From NCBI GenBank assembly GCA_018267915.1, contig JAFDXN010000010.1, positions 62,001-126,000 of the forward strand: DNA of 64,000 bases, written 5' to 3'. This DNA is from Bacteroidota bacterium. Its GTDB lineage: Bacteria; Bacteroidota; Bacteroidia; Chitinophagales; Chitinophagaceae. This document shows positions 62,285 to 64,000 of this stretch, piece by piece (the first letter of the stretch is position 1; each line of letters opens with the position of its first letter). Both the position numbers and the translations under genes were made by a program. Under the pieces are notes generated by a model. It saw only the letters and a list, made by a program, of their open reading frames with translations, did not search any database and was not told where the DNA came from.

Positions 62285-64000
62285 ATGAAAAGATTTGTAC
62301 TTCCCATCCTGGTATTTCTATGTTTATTTTCTCTCAGTTCACGTTCGCAGGTAGTCTTCAAAGAGACTTTTGACAACGCAGGACCAACAAATTTTCCCAA
62401 CGGCTGGTCGCTATACAACGTAGATGCCCTCACGCCTGCCGCGTCGGTATCCTATATCAATAACGCATGGATACGGCGCGAGGACTTTGCATTTAATGTA
62501 GGAGATTCCGCAGCCTTCAGCACCTCATGGTATGTACCGGCCGGCCAGGCCGACGACTGGATGTGGACGCCGGCGATAACGCTGTCGGCACCTACTGTAT
62601 TGAAGTGGAACGCAGTTGCCTACGACCCCTTGTTCAGGGACGGGTATGAAGTGCGTATAATGACCACTGCGCCCACCATGGCAAATCAACTGACTTCTAC
62701 CGTATTATTTTCTACAGCAGCTGAAAACAGTACATGGACGACCCATACAGCTGACTTAAGTGCCTACGCAGGACAAACCGTTTATATAGGCTTCAGGAAT
62801 AATTCCACCGACAAGTTCCTATTGCTGATAGACGATATAGAGGTGGACACTAACTTTACGGCAGAGGCATTTGTTGCCAATACAGACCCGATCTCAGAGT
62901 ACACACAAATACCCCTTTCCCAGGCAGCAGCCATGTCATTGAACGGCAGGATCACAAACAATGGCACTGACACCTTGCATAACGTGATCATGGTAACACA
63001 AGTGCTCGACGCCAATGCGCAGTTGGTAGCTACCACCGCGAGCTTCCCTCTTGCCACACTGGCCCCGGGCGTAACCGACAGCTTCAGCGCCGGTACCTGG
63101 AAGCCGACCGATTCAGGCATGTATACCATCAAGTATTTCAACATACAGGCAGAGATCGATCAAAATCCCGTTAATGATACCGTGTACCAATATATTCACA
63201 TAACTGATACGCTTTATGCACGAGATAATGATACCGTGGCAGCCCAGTTAGGCATTGGCGCAGGCAACGGAGGCTACCTGGGCAACGAGTTCCGGTTTTA
63301 CGATACTGCAAGGGTCAAGAGCCTCATCATGCACGTTACCCGGGGCTACACCGGTGAGCGCATGGCACTTTGCATCTGGAATATCGACACCACCACAGGG
63401 AAACCCGACACCATCGTAGCAGTAACAGATACGCTTACCTACCCCGACGATTCAGCACGTACCTATGAGATAGCCATGCACGACGGCGTGACGATGCTGA
63501 TGCCGGGCAGGTATGCCGTTACTGCCATCGAATTCGACAGCACATTGTCTGTAGGATTGTCCAACAATATATTCACAAGCGGAAGGACCTGGGTCAACTG
63601 GCCCACCAGTCCATTTGGTGGTTGGGCTAATTTAGAAGCCTTTGGCGCCAGCTTCGCCAAAACACCTATGATTCGTGTAGTGCTCAAGGATACATTGTTC
63701 GGCCCGCTGGATATAGTGCTGAACAGCTTCAATGCAAGGGCAGGCAATTGCAGCAATACCATATCAGCCTCCTTCAACATTACGCACGACCAGCTCAGCG
63801 CTACCCTGCAACACAGCACCGACGGCAAAACCTTTGAAAACCTGCAAGGCTGGAAGCTGAACGAAACAGGTGACATCAATTATGTACATGCCACCGGCGA
63901 TGAAATGATGCACTACTACCGCTTTGCCTACAAGGGATCTGACAACCAGCCGAAGTTCACCTACGTATTGCCTGTACAATCGAGCTGCGGAACGGCAACC
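62285..64000 (+). CDS. Secreted choice-of-anchor-J / cleaved-adhesin domain protein (3' end outside window)
   Basis: An open frame of 572 codons that runs off the right edge. The signal peptide is about 1-20 (S-S-R-S-Q). The first part (F-K-E-T-F-D-N-A-G... F-P-N-G-W) is a beta-sandwich of the choice-of-anchor-J/cleaved-adhesin kind (about 23-195), ending with I-D-D-I-E-V-D. Further beta-rich domains follow (about 200-570), with repeated Asp/Thr-rich loops. A T9SS sorting domain may lie beyond the edge. It is thought to bind a surface or polymer. It is likely expressed from a separate promoter; no other gene is close by. Confidence 0.75.
   Translation, partial: MKRFVLPILVFLCLFSLSSRSQVVFKETFDNAGPTNFPNGWSLYNVDALTPAASVSYINNAWIRREDFAFNVGDSAAFSTSWYVPAGQADDWMWTPAITLSAPTVLKWNAVAYDPLFRDGYEVRIMTTAPTMANQLTSTVLFSTAAENSTWTTHTADLSAYAGQTVYIGFRNNSTDKFLLLIDDIEVDTNFTAEAFVANTDPISEYTQIPLSQAAAMSLNGRITNNGTDTLHNVIMVTQVLDANAQLVATTASFPLATLAPGVTDSFSAGTWKPTDSGMYTIKYFNIQAEIDQNPVNDTVYQYIHITDTLYARDNDTVAAQLGIGAGNGGYLGNEFRFYDTARVKSLIMHVTRGYTGERMALCIWNIDTTTGKPDTIVAVTDTLTYPDDSARTYEIAMHDGVTMLMPGRYAVTAIEFDSTLSVGLSNNIFTSGRTWVNWPTSPFGGWANLEAFGASFAKTPMIRVVLKDTLFGPLDIVLNSFNARAGNCSNTISASFNITHDQLSATLQHSTDGKTFENLQGWKLNETGDINYVHATGDEMMHYYRFAYKGSDNQPKFTYVLPVQSSCGTAT

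Overview
The window looks like a chromosomal segment of a Bacteroidota bacterium, most likely of the Chitinophagaceae/Chitinophagia type. This rests on several signals. Secreted proteins end in type IX secretion (T9SS) type A sorting domains. There are three large TonB-receptor/OMP beta-barrel proteins with N-terminal carboxypeptidase-regulatory-like domains, and a periplasmic-propeller sensor kinase. Many lipoproteins have short signal peptides. Promoter -7 elements of the Bacteroidota type TAnnTTTG recur, sometimes almost touching the start codon. No tRNA, rRNA, CRISPR array, transposase or phage gene was recognised. Taxonomy is inferred from gene content only.

Layout. 1-8.5 kb: a cut-off UbiA-like membrane protein, an acyl-CoA carboxylase beta subunit, a TlpA-like thioredoxin followed by a FUSC membrane protein and an AcpH-like phosphodiesterase, a class C serine hydrolase, and guaB. 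8.5-14.8 kb: two T9SS-exported beta-propeller proteins (NHL and SBBP repeats) around a PaaK-like ligase, a coiled-coil protein and a small AT-rich secreted protein. 14.8-21.3 kb: an FtsX-type ABC exporter pair, a long-chain acyl-CoA synthetase, a CLC chloride transporter with CBS domains, and a LOG-family protein. 21.3-25.5 kb: small genes, including two homologous CsbD-like proteins on either side of a protein with a tudor-like N-terminus, a YjbR protein, and two unknown exported proteins. 25.6-31.2 kb: dnaK, a DinB-like protein, a thiolase/ACMSD operon for a late step of tryptophan (kynurenine) breakdown, and a DUF433/PIN-like toxin-antitoxin pair.

31.3-40.5 kb: an OMP beta-barrel receptor divergent from a propeller sensor kinase and its NarL-type response regulator, an alpha/beta hydrolase, and an APC-family amino acid permease. 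40.6-46.4 kb: a T9SS-like protein, a 450-base non-coding stretch with two repeat families, a two-domain OmpA-like protein, and a membrane protein coupled to an OafA-type acyltransferase. 46.6-50.2 kb: smc. 50.2-64 kb: an acetyltransferase, a second OMP barrel protein, a YkgJ cysteine-cluster protein, a tail-anchored J-domain protein behind an AlkA-like glycosylase, a large TonB receptor with a T9SS hydrolase downstream, a DUF2784 protein, a DOPA-dioxygenase-like enzyme, and a choice-of-anchor-J adhesin-like protein cut by the right edge.

Most of the window is ordinary housekeeping and envelope genes. Nothing clearly amounts to a new defence or biosynthetic system. The most interesting items are local oddities: an alpha/beta hydrolase with glycine at the nucleophile position, an ABC ATPase without the switch histidine, a CLC protein without the internal proton glutamate, the CsbD/tudor-like cluster, the tail-anchored J protein, and the repeat-rich non-coding stretch at 41.6-42.0 kb.
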